From: Bacteroidota bacterium
GTDB taxonomy: Bacteria; Bacteroidota; Bacteroidia; 2-12-FULL-35-15
DNA length: 64,000 bases
Direction: 5' to 3'
Assembly: GCA_016707685.1 (NCBI GenBank)
Contig: JADJHE010000008.1
Coordinates: 1-64,000, forward strand
Part shown: positions 45,796 to 54,878 of the stretch, piece by piece
Numbering within the stretch: position 1 is the stretch's first letter
Layout of the letters: each line of letters starts with the position of its first letter
Made by a program: the position numbers and the translations under genes
The notes under the pieces: model-generated
What the model saw: only the letters and a program-made list of their open reading frames with translations
Told to the model about the DNA's origin: nothing
Database searches by the model: none

Positions 45796-46119
45796 CTATT
45801 GTTGCTCCAATTCAATAACCAGTGGCGTGTATGAATAAGGATTGATGTTAATTTTAGTTTCAGCGTAAGAGATAAAACTGATTTGTGCTTCTGTTTTTGC
45901 AATGTTGATGCTTGCAGAAAAATTACCGTTTAAATCGCTATAAACGATTTGCTCACCAATTTTAATTTCAGCACCAGCAATTTCTTCACCACTAACTTTA
46001 TCAATGATTTTTCCAGAAACCAATTTAGTAGTGTTTTTTTCAGCATCATTATTTCCATTACCAGCAAAGGAAGCCGTTGCGATGATAAATGTAAAAACGA
46101 TTAAAAAGAAATTTTTCAT
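45796..46119 (-). CDS. Exported CarboxypepD_reg-like domain protein
   Basis: This is a 107-residue protein with a signal peptide (NFFLIVFTFIIATASFA) and one carboxypeptidase-regulatory-like beta-sandwich domain (LVSGKIIDKVSGEEIAGAEI, GEQIVYSDLNGNFSASI). The domain normally heads TonB-dependent receptors. Here it stands alone and is not followed by a barrel, so it may be a free periplasmic or surface domain. Function unknown. Confidence 0.8.
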   Translation of the reverse strand: MKNFFLIVFTFIIATASFAGNGNNDAEKNTTKLVSGKIIDKVSGEEIAGAEIKIGEQIVYSDLNGNFSASINIAKTEAQISFISYAETKININPYSYTPLVIELEQQ

Positions 46120-46270
46120 TGCTTAAATTTTGTGATACAAAAATAGCTTAGCTGCGCAAAAAGTGAGTGATGCAAAAATTAAGGATGTATGAACATTGTG
46201 TTAAGCAATGTAAAGTTTATGTTAATGAAAAATATACCTTATCTTCGTCTAAAATAAATTATAGTATACT

Positions 46271-47488
46271 TTGAAATTCAACGATTTTAATTTTGAGTCC
46301 AGCTTACAAGAAGGGCTTGATTCAATGGGCTTTGAAAACCCAACACCAATTCAGGAGCAAGCAATCCCAATTATATTAAGCAACAAAGACCTTATTGGTT
46401 GTGCGCAAACAGGAACGGGTAAAACAGCAGCATTCTTATTGCCTATTTTAAATAAGCTTACCGCTAATCCAACCGATTTAACCAATACGCTTATTATTGT
46501 ACCAACACGTGAGTTGGCTTTACAAATAGATCATGCATTGCAAGGCTTCGTATTTTACATCGGTGAGCTCATTAGCCATTTATGGAGGTAGCGATGGAAG
46601 TGTGTTTGAACAAGAGAAAAAAGCATTAACACAAGGTGCCAATGTAATTATAGCAACACCAGGCCGATTGATGGCCCATTTAAACATGGGTTATGTGAAG
46701 CTGGATAACCTGCAACATTTAATATTGGACAGACTTGATCGTATGTTGGACATGGGCTTTGTGGATGACATTATTAAAATAACTACCTATTTGCCAAAAC
46801 CGACAAACATTGATGTTTTCGGCAACCATGGCACCACGCATTCGCACCTAGCAACCAAGTTGTTGAATGAGCCAGAACAAATTACCATATCACTTTCGAA
46901 ACCTGCCGAAGGAGTGGTACAAGGAGCATATTTGGTGTACGATACACAAAAGAACAATTTGATAAAATCGCTTTTATCAGGCAAAGAAAAAGAGTTGAGT
47001 AGTGTCATCATCTTTTTATCGACTAAGATAAAGTAAAAAGAACTGGAACGCGATTTACAAAAGCAGGATTAAAAGCAAAAGCAATTCATTCCGATTTAGA
47101 ACAAGGTGAAGCGCGAAGAAGTATTGCGAAACTTTAGAAGTAAACAATTACAAATATTGGTTGCAACCGATATTTTATCGAGAGGAATAGATATTGAAGA
47201 CATTGGATTGGTAATCAATTATGATGTGCCAGGCGATGCTGCGATTATATTCACCGTATTGGACGAACTGCACGCGCTGCTTCAACAGGTGTTGCATTAA
47301 CCTTTATTAATGAGTACGACCAACAAAAATTTGCACAAATAGAAACCTTGATTGCGGCAGAAGTAAAAAAATTACCATTGCCCGAAGGCTTTCAACCAGG
47401 CCCTGTGTATGCTCCCGAAGTAAAAGTGAAAAAACCTTTTGTAAAAGGTAAAAAGCCATTCAGAAAACCAAGACCACAAGGGAAGTAG
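46271..47488 (+). pseudogene. rhlE: DEAD-box RNA helicase RhlE, broken by many indels
   Basis: Frames at 46271, 46533 and 47106 together spell an RhlE-type helicase: Q motif (GFENPTPIQEQAI), Walker A (AQTGTGKTAA), TPGRLM, GRTARAA and a basic tail (KGKKPFRKPRPQGK). At least seven small indels break it (for example near 46550, 46796, 46847, 47030-47120 and 47238). Several are in A runs, but the DEAD box reads LDRLDRMLDMGF in place of LDEADRMLDMGF, which a simple indel does not explain. RhlE unwinds RNA in ribosome assembly and decay. TTG at 46271 is the first start. It is either a true pseudogene or a poorly assembled stretch. Confidence 0.8.
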
Positions 47489-47542
47489 CAGAATTTTTAT
47501 TGGGATTGCTTTATGTTTTCTGAAATCAATATTTTGTAATTG

Positions 47543-47945
47543 TCATTTTTTCTTGATATAATATGTGTATGTTTTAGGAGAGTTCGGTGACTCTTCTAAT
47601 TCAACATAAAACCTTTTGCTGTCAAGCCATTTAATATTAAACGTTCTAGAGCCCTTTGAAATGTTTTGTTGATCGTTCCAATTAAGAATAAGGTTATTTT
47701 CCACTAATTTAAATTTTCCACTCCATTTTAATCTATCTTTTTCTGCATAAAAGTTCCAGATTTATCGAAACGATAGGTTAAATAACCTTTACTGCAATTA
47801 AAGTTTTTGAGAAGAGCGAATCTTCACAAACAATCCATTCGCCAATAATTGATTCAATTTGGCTAATATTAATATTGTTTTGTGAGAATGTTGAACTACT
47901 TATGATTACGAATAAGGAAATGACTAAAAGGCTGTTTTTACCCAT
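47543..47945 (-). pseudogene. Exported lipocalin-like protein, frameshifted twice
   Basis: ATG at 47945 (MGKNSLLVISLFVIISSSTF) gives a signal peptide followed by IIGEWIVCEDSLFSK. Adding one A to a run after CTC restores NFNCSKGYLTYRFDKSGTFM. A further single A restores EKDRLKWSGKF and the rest to the stop (YTYYIKKK) at 47543. The full product is about 135 residues with a lipocalin-like beta barrel pattern. Both breaks are in A5 runs. The assignment is by fold pattern only. Confidence 0.6.
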
Positions 47946-48100
47946 ATTTATTTTAAATTAATTGATTATTGTGTTTAAAACTGTTAATTTAATTCTAACG
48001 AAAATTTAAAAGCTAGTATGCTTCATCACCGAAACAATTTATTAAAATTTATGAAGTTGTTACAAAGTAAAAATTATTTAAGGAGCGCCCCTATCTAATT

Positions 48101-48796
48101 TTAAATTTTGTTAAGTGGTGTATTCTTTTTCTTTCCTATTAGATAAAATTTATTGATAGTTGAATTATCTTCAATTGTTTCAAACCTGTTTTTTATCTTT
48201 TCCCATTGCGTATTGCTATATAAGTTCTCTCTTGAATATGAAGTTTGTATGTTGTTTAGAACAGATATTAAAATAATACCATTCTTATTTAACATGTTAG
48301 AGCACATTTCAATTATCGAGTCAGCTTTTTTTGATTCTATAAAGTGCAAGATATCGGATAAAATGATAAAATCAAATTTAAGTGCTTTCTCATTCTTTTT
48401 GCAAAAGTCGTATGCATCTGTATTAAAGTTTTCAAGGTTAATTGAGTCATAAAATTCTGTTTCATCAATCGGATTGAATTTGTCTTCCTCACCAGTCAAG
48501 CAGTAGCTATTTATTCTCTTAATCCAATCTGTTTTAATAACAGTTTTGTCAATTATTTTGGAATCATCTACTTCTTCCCAAAAGATTGCATATGCAGGTT
48601 TTCTATCGACAGGGGTATAACCGAAATCAACATTATTAATCCTCTTATTCTTCAATAATTCTTGAAGTTGAGTAAAGATAAAATTGCTCCCAATGTCTAA
48701 AACATTGATTCTATTATTTGAAACACGCTTATTTAATTGTTGAATTATTTTTTTCCTCATTACATCCGTTTGGCTCAGTTCATGTTGTAGATTCAT
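48101..48796 (-). CDS. SAM-dependent methyltransferase (class I), unassigned
   Basis: The 231-residue protein has a motif-I-like VLDIGSNFIF (about residue 35) and a post-motif KFDFIILSDILHFIE, then NKNGIILISVLN, the fold order of class I methyltransferases. The canonical glycine-rich loop is altered (DIGSN). The substrate cannot be told. It is separate from the neighbouring TylF-like gene by 142 bases holding a small hairpin. Confidence 0.65.
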   Translation of the reverse strand: MNLQHELSQTDVMRKKIIQQLNKRVSNNRINVLDIGSNFIFTQLQELLKNKRINNVDFGYTPVDRKPAYAIFWEEVDDSKIIDKTVIKTDWIKRINSYCLTGEEDKFNPIDETEFYDSINLENFNTDAYDFCKKNEKALKFDFIILSDILHFIESKKADSIIEMCSNMLNKNGIILISVLNNIQTSYSRENLYSNTQWEKIKNRFETIEDNSTINKFYLIGKKKNTPLNKI

Positions 48797-48908
48797 ATTA
48801 TTACTAAATCAGTATAAGACTTCTAAGAGTTTTTGTAATATCAAAATACAAAATCAAAAAGATAAAAGTGTTTTCGTTAATAAGTGGGGTGGAAGAAAAT
48901 TAGCCATT

Positions 48909-48926
48909 GCAGGTGTTATCACCTGC
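48909..48926 (+). repeat. Small inverted-repeat motif, copy 2
   Basis: GCAGGTG-TTAT-CACCTGC, a seven-base perfect stem with a four-base loop; the reverse complement of the 10976-10993 copy with 17 of 18 identity. Confidence 0.45.
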
Positions 48927-48938
48927 AAAATGGTATTG

Positions 48939-49694
48939 CTACTTATTTTTTATAATCATAGCACTTCCTTGCCAATCGGGAAGCTCAATTAACGATTCCG
49001 GAATAGTACTTATAAATTCATTTATCGCTTTTGGTATTCCATCCCAATTGTGATTGTAATCGTGAATAATAATAACCCCACCTTTTGCCATACGAGGATA
49101 GAAAAATTTTAATGCTTCAATGGTAGGTGCATATAAATCGGCATCTATGTGTGCCAATGCAAATGTTTCGTTTTCTAATCCTACCGTTGTTATTGGAAAA
49201 AATCCAGGTTTATAGATGATGGAATCGTTTCCATTGATGTACTTTTTTACTTCTTCAATACTGGTGTCGGCAAACATATTCGTTGAAAAACGATTGTCTG
49301 TTTGTTGTTCTTGTTTTAAATCATTGCTGGTAAAGCCTTCGAAGGTATCAAACAAATAAAAGGTTCTGCTTTGATCCATATAATGTATTGCTTTTGCAGT
49401 TTCTCCGCGATGTACGCCTAGCTCCGCAAAAGCGCCTTTTACATTATTTTTTTTCAATTGCTCCACCTGAAACCATAAATTATAAAAACGAACTTTATCA
49501 CGATAACTCGCTTCTAGCTTAATGAGTTGTGTGGAAACGAGTTTGTTTTTTACAGCATTTTCCCATGCATAAGGCTTGCTAATTTTATACGACCAAGTGG
49601 TTTCTAAATATTTAAAGCCTAAAAAAAGTAAAATCACAACGAGCAAAATATTTGCCGTTTGAAAAAGAGAGAAACCTAGTAAAAGAAGAATCAT
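48939..49694 (-). CDS. TylF/MycF-type O-methyltransferase with N-terminal membrane helix
   Basis: This is a 251-residue protein. An N-terminal helix (residues 1-25) precedes a class I methyltransferase of the TylF/MycF macrocin group: GAFAELGVHRGETA (motif I, about residue 82), TFYLFDTFEGF, LAHIDADLYAPTIEAL and GGVIIIHDYNHNWDG. The conserved Asp residues (HIDADLY, HDY) bind a divalent metal in this family. It may modify a sugar or lipid-linked sugar. Its membrane anchor is not typical for macrolide enzymes. Confidence 0.85.
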   Translation of the reverse strand: MILLLLGFSLFQTANILLVVILLFLGFKYLETTWSYKISKPYAWENAVKNKLVSTQLIKLEASYRDKVRFYNLWFQVEQLKKNNVKGAFAELGVHRGETAKAIHYMDQSRTFYLFDTFEGFTSNDLKQEQQTDNRFSTNMFADTSIEEVKKYINGNDSIIYKPGFFPITTVGLENETFALAHIDADLYAPTIEALKFFYPRMAKGGVIIIHDYNHNWDGIPKAINEFISTIPESLIELPDWQGSAMIIKNK

Positions 49695-49808
49695 GCTTGC
49701 ATTTTAATGTATTCAAATATACATATTTTGCAATTGCGTTTTGTAGTTGATATTGTTACAATGGTATTAAAGAACGAAATGATTATGAAAAATAAGTGCC
49801 ATCTTTAA

Positions 49809-50074
49809 TTTCGCCTCTTCGCGACTTTGTATTATCAGGGCGATTTAGCTTTAGTAAGATTGTGCTCCTCTGGAGCAGTATTGAATTTTAGCTCCATCGG
49901 AGCGTAATAGCAATGGATAATAAAATAGGAAAAAACAATTTGTATCGTAGTGAAATGTTTTAGTTTTATTTCGCCCCTACGGGGCTTTGTATTATAAAGG
50001 CAGTTTAGTTTTAGTAAGATTGTGCTCCTCTGGAGCAGTATTGAATTTTAGCTCCATCGGAGCGTAATAGCAAT
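49809..50074 (+). repeat. Two direct repeats with REP-like small hairpins
   Basis: Two units of 106 bases (49809-49914 and 49969-50074) repeat with a period of 160. The last 64 bases are identical (49851-49914 and 50011-50074). Each has GCTCCTCTGGAGC and GCTCC-ATC-GGAGC hairpins, and the second also has CGCCCC-TAC-GGGGC. A remnant (GCTCTAGAAGAGC) follows at 50101. This belongs to the 637-base gap 49695-50331, where I see no coding region. Confidence 0.7.
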
Positions 50075-50236
50075 AGGGAATTAAAACAGAAATTAAGCAA
50101 GCTCTAGAAGAGCGAAATGGTTAATATAATAATAAGTCGATATATAATTATGATTTGTATCAGAGTTATCGCTGACATTATTGTTGATTATAGTACCAAC
50201 AATTATTAGAGAAAGAAAAATTAAAATTTATTTAAG

Positions 50237-50288
50237 GGTTGCTTCATCCGACACACAATTAACCACAAACACTACGGACGAAGCAACC
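50237..50288. repeat. Large hairpin of 14-base stem
   Basis: GGTTGCTTCATCCG (50237-50250) and CGGACGAAGCAACC (50275-50288) pair with one mismatch around a 24-base loop. No T run follows, so it is not a clear terminator. Confidence 0.55.
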
Positions 50289-50331
50289 ACCTAAATCCTC
50301 CCTACCCCAATAGGAGTTTTATTGCAACTAA

Positions 50332-50421
50332 TCAGCCAGTAACAACCGCTACCATTGTAATTATTAGTCCCCAGCCTTGCATAAAGTTTGATCCGCTTTT
50401 TGAATTATTGTTATTTTCCAT
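50332..50421 (-). CDS. Possible 29-residue membrane peptide
   Basis: A short frame MENNNNSKSGSNFMQGWG followed by a hydrophobic segment (LIITMVAVVTG) and stop. It has the look of a small membrane peptide, but there is no Shine-Dalgarno and no comparison available. Confidence 0.3.
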   Translation of the reverse strand: MENNNNSKSGSNFMQGWGLIITMVAVVTG

Positions 50422-50523
50422 GTTGTTTTATTTTTAATATGAATGAAATTCCTTAGAGGAATAAAAATGAATGTTCCGCGATCTAATGTTATGACCGTGG
50501 AAATAAAATAAAAACAAGAGGAA

Positions 50524-50905
50524 TCAAATTAATAACTGACGGAAGGCAATATAATGTGGAGAGGCCTCTGAGTGGGCCATTTTATTAGAGCTGTACGCTA
50601 GCAGCGAAGTGTTCGACACAAGCGTGAAACGAGAAGCATAAACGTGAAATAATCCTTTGTTATTGGAATGGTGTTGAAAGTTGGGGCGGTAATTTTCAGT
50701 GTTTCGAACGCTGGTGTGTAAAATCCCTTCCGAAGAAATAAGTTCTTGTTCGGCATTCGGACCAGGGGTGTTGTGAAATAGTTCCACAAAGCACTTCACT
50801 TTGTTTTCCATCCTTTTGATGCGTAGACACAGCATTTCCTTTGCTGTATGTTGAGAACAAAACAAACAGCGAAAGTAAAAAAGTAAAAAGGTGTTTTTTA
50901 TGCAT
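50524..50905 (-). pseudogene. Hypothetical exported protein, frameshifted
   Basis: From ATG at 50905 a signal peptide (LFTFLLSLFVLFSTYSKG) is followed by a shift into another frame, probably in the AAAACAAAG stretch near 50808-50816, that reads CFVELFHNTPGPNAEQELIS to a stop at 50524. The composite is about 127 residues. I do not recognise it, and an alternative is two short unrelated frames. Confidence 0.4.
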
Positions 50906-51010
50906 TATTTCTTTTGCAAAGATAAGAAATTTTAGGAAACTGAATTGTTATTGAGGATCGGAGTCTTGTTGGCTTTATTGTTATTGATTTGTAGCACAAA
51001 GTATTTTTGT

Positions 51011-51472
51011 TTACAATACCATTTTAGTTAATTCAACTTCTAGTCGGTCAAAATTTTCTTCGTTTTTATCGACAACAAATTTTTTAAGCTTGTTGCAGGC
51101 ATCTGCAGAATCGAAAATCATTCTAAAAATAATTTTTGTTTTGTTGCTCTCCACTTCTTCAAAAGTAAAAACTACTTGAAACAAAGGTTGTGAATAACGC
51201 TTCCAAGCAATAAGAGTAGGTTTTTCAATTTTTGTAAATTCGCATTCATTGGCATAATTCCCTTTATCTGGACCATGCATAACAAAGCTCCATTTGCCAC
51301 CTGGTTGGAAGTCGAATTCATTAAATGTATTTGTAAAACCAGCTGGTCCCCACCAGTTTTTTAAATGATTAGGATTTGCCCATGCTTCAAATACAAGTTC
51401 TATGGAAGCATTAACAATTCTTGTGCTTCTAATTTCACAGTCGGGTGTTGTTGAAAGATATTCAGTTGTCAT
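51011..51472 (-). CDS. SRPBCC / AHSA1-like protein
   Basis: This is a 153-residue START-like protein with the AHSA1 pattern RIVNASIELVFEAWANPNHL and KNWWGPAGFTNTFNEFDFQP, ending in a long helix. I use ATG at 51472 (MTTEYLS), because the extra residues to 51508 overlap a minus-strand TATATTTG (51498-51505) that resembles the -7 promoter box. Likely a cytoplasmic ligand-binding protein of unknown ligand. Confidence 0.87.
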   Translation of the reverse strand: MTTEYLSTTPDCEIRSTRIVNASIELVFEAWANPNHLKNWWGPAGFTNTFNEFDFQPGGKWSFVMHGPDKGNYANECEFTKIEKPTLIAWKRYSQPLFQVVFTFEEVESNKTKIIFRMIFDSADACNKLKKFVVDKNEENFDRLEVELTKMVL

Positions 51473-51521
51473 TTTAGCAATGATTTGTTGTATAATCCAA
51501 ATATACAAAAATCAAAAAAGG

Positions 51522-52298
51522 TTAATTGAAAAAGTCTGGTTGAGAAAATTTATGGAGAGCAATTAAAAGCAGATTAAAATCAAAAAAATCTTTTGTAAGA
51601 TCATCTTTATTCACTTGATTTTTTTTAATTCTAAATTCAAAATGCTTTTTTCTTCCTTTCAGCATCAAAAACAATTTTCTCTTCTTTATTACAACGTTGA
51701 TTTTATTGTCTTTGTCCATCTCATCCAGAAAGCGGTTGATTTTTTCTATATCCTGATTTTCAATGACACTTTTAAATAATAGAACGCCAACAATGCCATC
51801 AAAACTTCGACCTAGAGGAGAAACACTATGAAGTTCCGAAATTCGAAAGCGCATAGTATTTATTTTTCCAAATATTAAATCATCGCCATAGCAAAATTGC
51901 AATATGCCACTTTGTAATTCAAGATCTTTAATATCTTCATCGGGCAATATCCCTTTAAATGATAAATGAAAATCATTTGTATAATTATTCAAAACATTTT
52001 TTATAATGGAAGACTTAATTGACCATGTAATTCGCTGCATTATTCTATCGGCAAAGAATTGATACAATGGAATAAAAACGATAGAAGAGAATACTAAAAT
52101 CGCTACAATGATATCCCCTAAATATATTTCCCAATCGGGATAGTGGTATTTTCTTTGTGCGCCAAGTAATTTTATATGGACATATAGAACGCCAATGGCT
52201 CCCAAAAAGATCATTGTTTTCTTTGCCTTTAACAAAAAAGACTTTTGAGCATTGAATAGCTCTTCTACTTTTTGTATGTTATCTTCTAATGCTTCCAT
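51522..52298 (-). CDS. Membrane protein, DUF3137-like
   Basis: The 258-residue protein begins with a helical region and two membrane helices (TMIFLGAIGVLYVHIKLL and IIVAILVFSSIVFIPLYQFF). A soluble domain with FCYGDDLIFGKINTM and FDGIVGVLLF follows, which resembles DUF3137. The charged helical C-terminus is cytoplasmic. Function is unknown. Its start abuts the TSUP gene stop (52299), so the two form an operon. Confidence 0.65.
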   Translation of the reverse strand: MEALEDNIQKVEELFNAQKSFLLKAKKTMIFLGAIGVLYVHIKLLGAQRKYHYPDWEIYLGDIIVAILVFSSIVFIPLYQFFADRIMQRITWSIKSSIIKNVLNNYTNDFHLSFKGILPDEDIKDLELQSGILQFCYGDDLIFGKINTMRFRISELHSVSPLGRSFDGIVGVLLFKSVIENQDIEKINRFLDEMDKDNKINVVIKKRKLFLMLKGRKKHFEFRIKKNQVNKDDLTKDFFDFNLLLIALHKFSQPDFFN

Positions 52299-53096
52299 TT
52301 ATGCTGCAATAAACACATCATACCCATAAAGGATAATCATCAAACTTACAATAACAAGAAAGAGTGTACGAACAAATCCATTTCCTTTTTTTAATGCAAT
52401 GCGCGTACCAATAAAACTTCCGGTAATGTTGAATACAGCCATTAATATTGCTAGTTCAATGATGTAGTTCCCTTGTTTTATAAACACCACCAAGGCGGCA
52501 ATATTGGTCATGCAATTAATTACTTTGGAATAGGCCGATGCTTCGATAAATTCAAATCCAAGTATTACTACAAATCCTAAAACAAAAAAGCTTCCAGTGC
52601 CTGGACCAAAAAAGCCATCGTAAAACCCAACGATGGTTCCAAGTATTGAACCGTATAGCAATTGTTTATTGAAGCTTAAATTTTTTGTTTGAACAGCGCC
52701 TAAATCTTTTTTTATAAAAGTATAAATCGCAATTAGGATGAGGATGATTAAGATGAGTGGCTTTAGTGTTTTTACATCAATGGCGCTTACGGTTTTTGCT
52801 CCCAAAAAAGAAGCAAGTCCAGCGCAAGCGGCAACAGCTAATAATAATTTATAATTGAATTTTACACGTTTGGAATATTCAATAGCAGAAATGCTAGTGC
52901 CTGCTAAAGCAGCAATTTTGTTGGTGCCAAACAAGGTTGGCAAAGCCATTTGTGGAAAGTTGATGAGTAAAGTTGGAATGGAAATCAATCCACCACCACC
53001 AACCACAGCATCAATGAATCCAGCTAAAAACGATAATGCAATTAAGGATGCAATTGCAATAGCACTGTAGTCGGATAGGATGGTTAAAAAACTCAT
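52299..53096 (-). CDS. TSUP-family anion permease (TauE/SafE-like)
   Basis: This is a 265-residue membrane protein with seven to eight helices and the family hallmark sequences FLAGFIDAVVGGGGLISIPTL near the N-terminus and GFYDGFFGPGTGSFFVLGF after the central loop. TSUP members export or import sulfite, sulfonates and similar organic anions. Substrate not known here. Confidence 0.87.
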   Translation of the reverse strand: MSFLTILSDYSAIAIASLIALSFLAGFIDAVVGGGGLISIPTLLINFPQMALPTLFGTNKIAALAGTSISAIEYSKRVKFNYKLLLAVAACAGLASFLGAKTVSAIDVKTLKPLILIILILIAIYTFIKKDLGAVQTKNLSFNKQLLYGSILGTIVGFYDGFFGPGTGSFFVLGFVVILGFEFIEASAYSKVINCMTNIAALVVFIKQGNYIIELAILMAVFNITGSFIGTRIALKKGNGFVRTLFLVIVSLMIILYGYDVFIAA

Positions 53097-53139
53097 TGAA
53101 TCATTTTTTAATAGAAATCAAATAGCCATCAACCAATAA

Positions 53140-54774
53140 CTATTTAGCTTTCTCCAATTTTGGATACATTTTTTCGCGCATTGCTTTGATGTTTTCATCT
53201 GTGATGTACTCATCGTATGTTACACGTTTGTCAATAATTCCGTTTGGAGTAATTTCAATGATACGATTCGCAACCGTTTGCACGAACTCATGATCATGTG
53301 ATGTAAACAAAGCAACATGTTTCCAGTCTTTTAATGCATTGTTGAATGCTGTAATCGACTCCAAGTCCAAGTGATTTGTAGGCTCATCCAAGATCAAACA
53401 ATTTGCATTGGTTAACATCATGCGCGATACCATACAACGAACTTTTTCTCCTCCCGATAACACATTCGATTTTTTTAAAGTTTCTTCGCCTGTAAACAAC
53501 ATACGACCTAAAAATCCACGAACAAACGTTTCATCTTTATCAGTAGAATATTGACGCAACCAATCAATTAAGTTGTAGTCAATTTTAAAGTAGCTGGAGT
53601 TTTCGTTTGGCAAATACGATTTAGTGATGGTGCTTCCCCAGTTGTAATCGCCACTGTCGGCTTTTTCTTCTCCAGTTATGATTTGGAAAAAGCTAGTGAT
53701 GGCGATGTGTTCTTTTGATAAAATAGCGACTTTATCACCTTTTGTTAGTGTAAATGTTACATTCGAAAAATAAGGAACACCATCTGGTGATGATTTAGAA
53801 AGGTTTTCGATGTTTAAAATCTGATCGCCACAATCGCGTTCTGCTTTAAAAATAATACCAGGGTATTTACGTGTACTTGGTTTAATGTCTTCAATCACCA
53901 ATTTTTCCAATAGCTTTTTACGGCTAGTTGCTTGGCGCGATTTAGAAGCGTTGGCACTAAAGCGCTCCACAAAGTCTTGTAATTCTTTGCGTTTATCTTC
54001 CATCTTTTTGTTTTGGTCGGAACGTTGACGCAAAGCCAATTGACTTGATTCGTACCAAAACGAGTAGTTACCAGTGTATAATTGAATTTTATTAAAATCG
54101 ATATCGGCAATGTGCGTACACACTGCATCTAAAAAGTGACTATCATGGGAAACAACAATCACGGTATTTTCAAAATCGGCTAAGAAATTTTCTAACCACG
54201 CAATGGTGTCCACATCCAAATCGTTGGTAGGCTCATCGAGCAATAGAATCTCTGGGTTTCCGAACAAAGCTTGTGCTAACAATACGCGCACTTTTTCTTT
54301 ACCACTCAAATCACTCATTAATCGGGAATGTAATTCTTCTTTTACACCCAATCCGCTCAACATGTTTGCAGCATCGCTTTCTGCATTCCAGCCTTCCATT
54401 TCGGCAAACAATCCTTCTAGTTCGGCAGCTTTTAATCCGTCAGCATCGCTAAAATCGGGTTTTGCATACAAGGCATCTTTTTCGGCCATTACTTCCCAAA
54501 GGCGTTTGTTGCCCATCATTACTGTTTGTAAAACAGGGAACGCATCAAACTCAAAGTGATTTTGTTTTAAAACACTCATTCGTTCACCAGGAGTGATTGA
54601 AACTTGACCTGTTGTAGGATCAATTTCGCCTGAAAGAATTTTTAAAAATGTAGATTTACCAGCACCATTAGCGCCAATAACACCATAGCAATTGCCAGGA
54701 GTAAACTTAATACTTACTTCGTCAAACAAAACGCGTTTGCCATAACGTAAGGATAAATTGGATGTTGAAATCAT
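53140..54774 (-). CDS. ABC-F ATPase, YkpA/YbiT subfamily
   Basis: This is a 544-residue soluble twin-ATPase without membrane helices. NBD1 has GANGAGKST (about 34), LSGKEKVRVLLAQ (signature, about 161) and LLDEPTND. NBD2 has LSGGEKVR (about 440) and LILDEPTNHLD but a degenerate Walker A (AILSKEHIAITSFF), which is also seen in B. subtilis YkpA and so appears to be a family trait. The linker holds the charged FVERFSANASKSRQATSRKK segment. ABC-F proteins bind the ribosomal E site and aid stalled or poorly moving ribosomes. A minus-strand TACTTTTG at 54796-54803 may be its -7 box. Confidence 0.93.
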   Translation of the reverse strand: MISTSNLSLRYGKRVLFDEVSIKFTPGNCYGVIGANGAGKSTFLKILSGEIDPTTGQVSITPGERMSVLKQNHFEFDAFPVLQTVMMGNKRLWEVMAEKDALYAKPDFSDADGLKAAELEGLFAEMEGWNAESDAANMLSGLGVKEELHSRLMSDLSGKEKVRVLLAQALFGNPEILLLDEPTNDLDVDTIAWLENFLADFENTVIVVSHDSHFLDAVCTHIADIDFNKIQLYTGNYSFWYESSQLALRQRSDQNKKMEDKRKELQDFVERFSANASKSRQATSRKKLLEKLVIEDIKPSTRKYPGIIFKAERDCGDQILNIENLSKSSPDGVPYFSNVTFTLTKGDKVAILSKEHIAITSFFQIITGEEKADSGDYNWGSTITKSYLPNENSSYFKIDYNLIDWLRQYSTDKDETFVRGFLGRMLFTGEETLKKSNVLSGGEKVRCMVSRMMLTNANCLILDEPTNHLDLESITAFNNALKDWKHVALFTSHDHEFVQTVANRIIEITPNGIIDKRVTYDEYITDENIKAMREKMYPKLEKAK

Positions 54775-54878
54775 TGTTATTCAGAAATTTGAGGCTGCAA
54801 AAGTACGCTTTTTTATTGAAGAATTAATGCCCTTTAATGTGTTTCCTTATTGATTTTTGCTTTATTTTAGATGAATAT

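Noticed and set aside
46271..47300. Three separate small proteins in the rhlE region
   Set aside because: The frames spell consecutive segments of a single DEAD-box helicase, so they are fragments and not independent genes.
51473..51508. Longer N-terminus for the AHSA1-like gene
   Set aside because: The extra codons coincide with a TATATTTG promoter-like box and are not typical of the family.
53140..54774. Degenerate second Walker A in the ABC-F protein as a sign of decay
   Set aside because: The same change is present in B. subtilis YkpA-type proteins, so it is a family feature.
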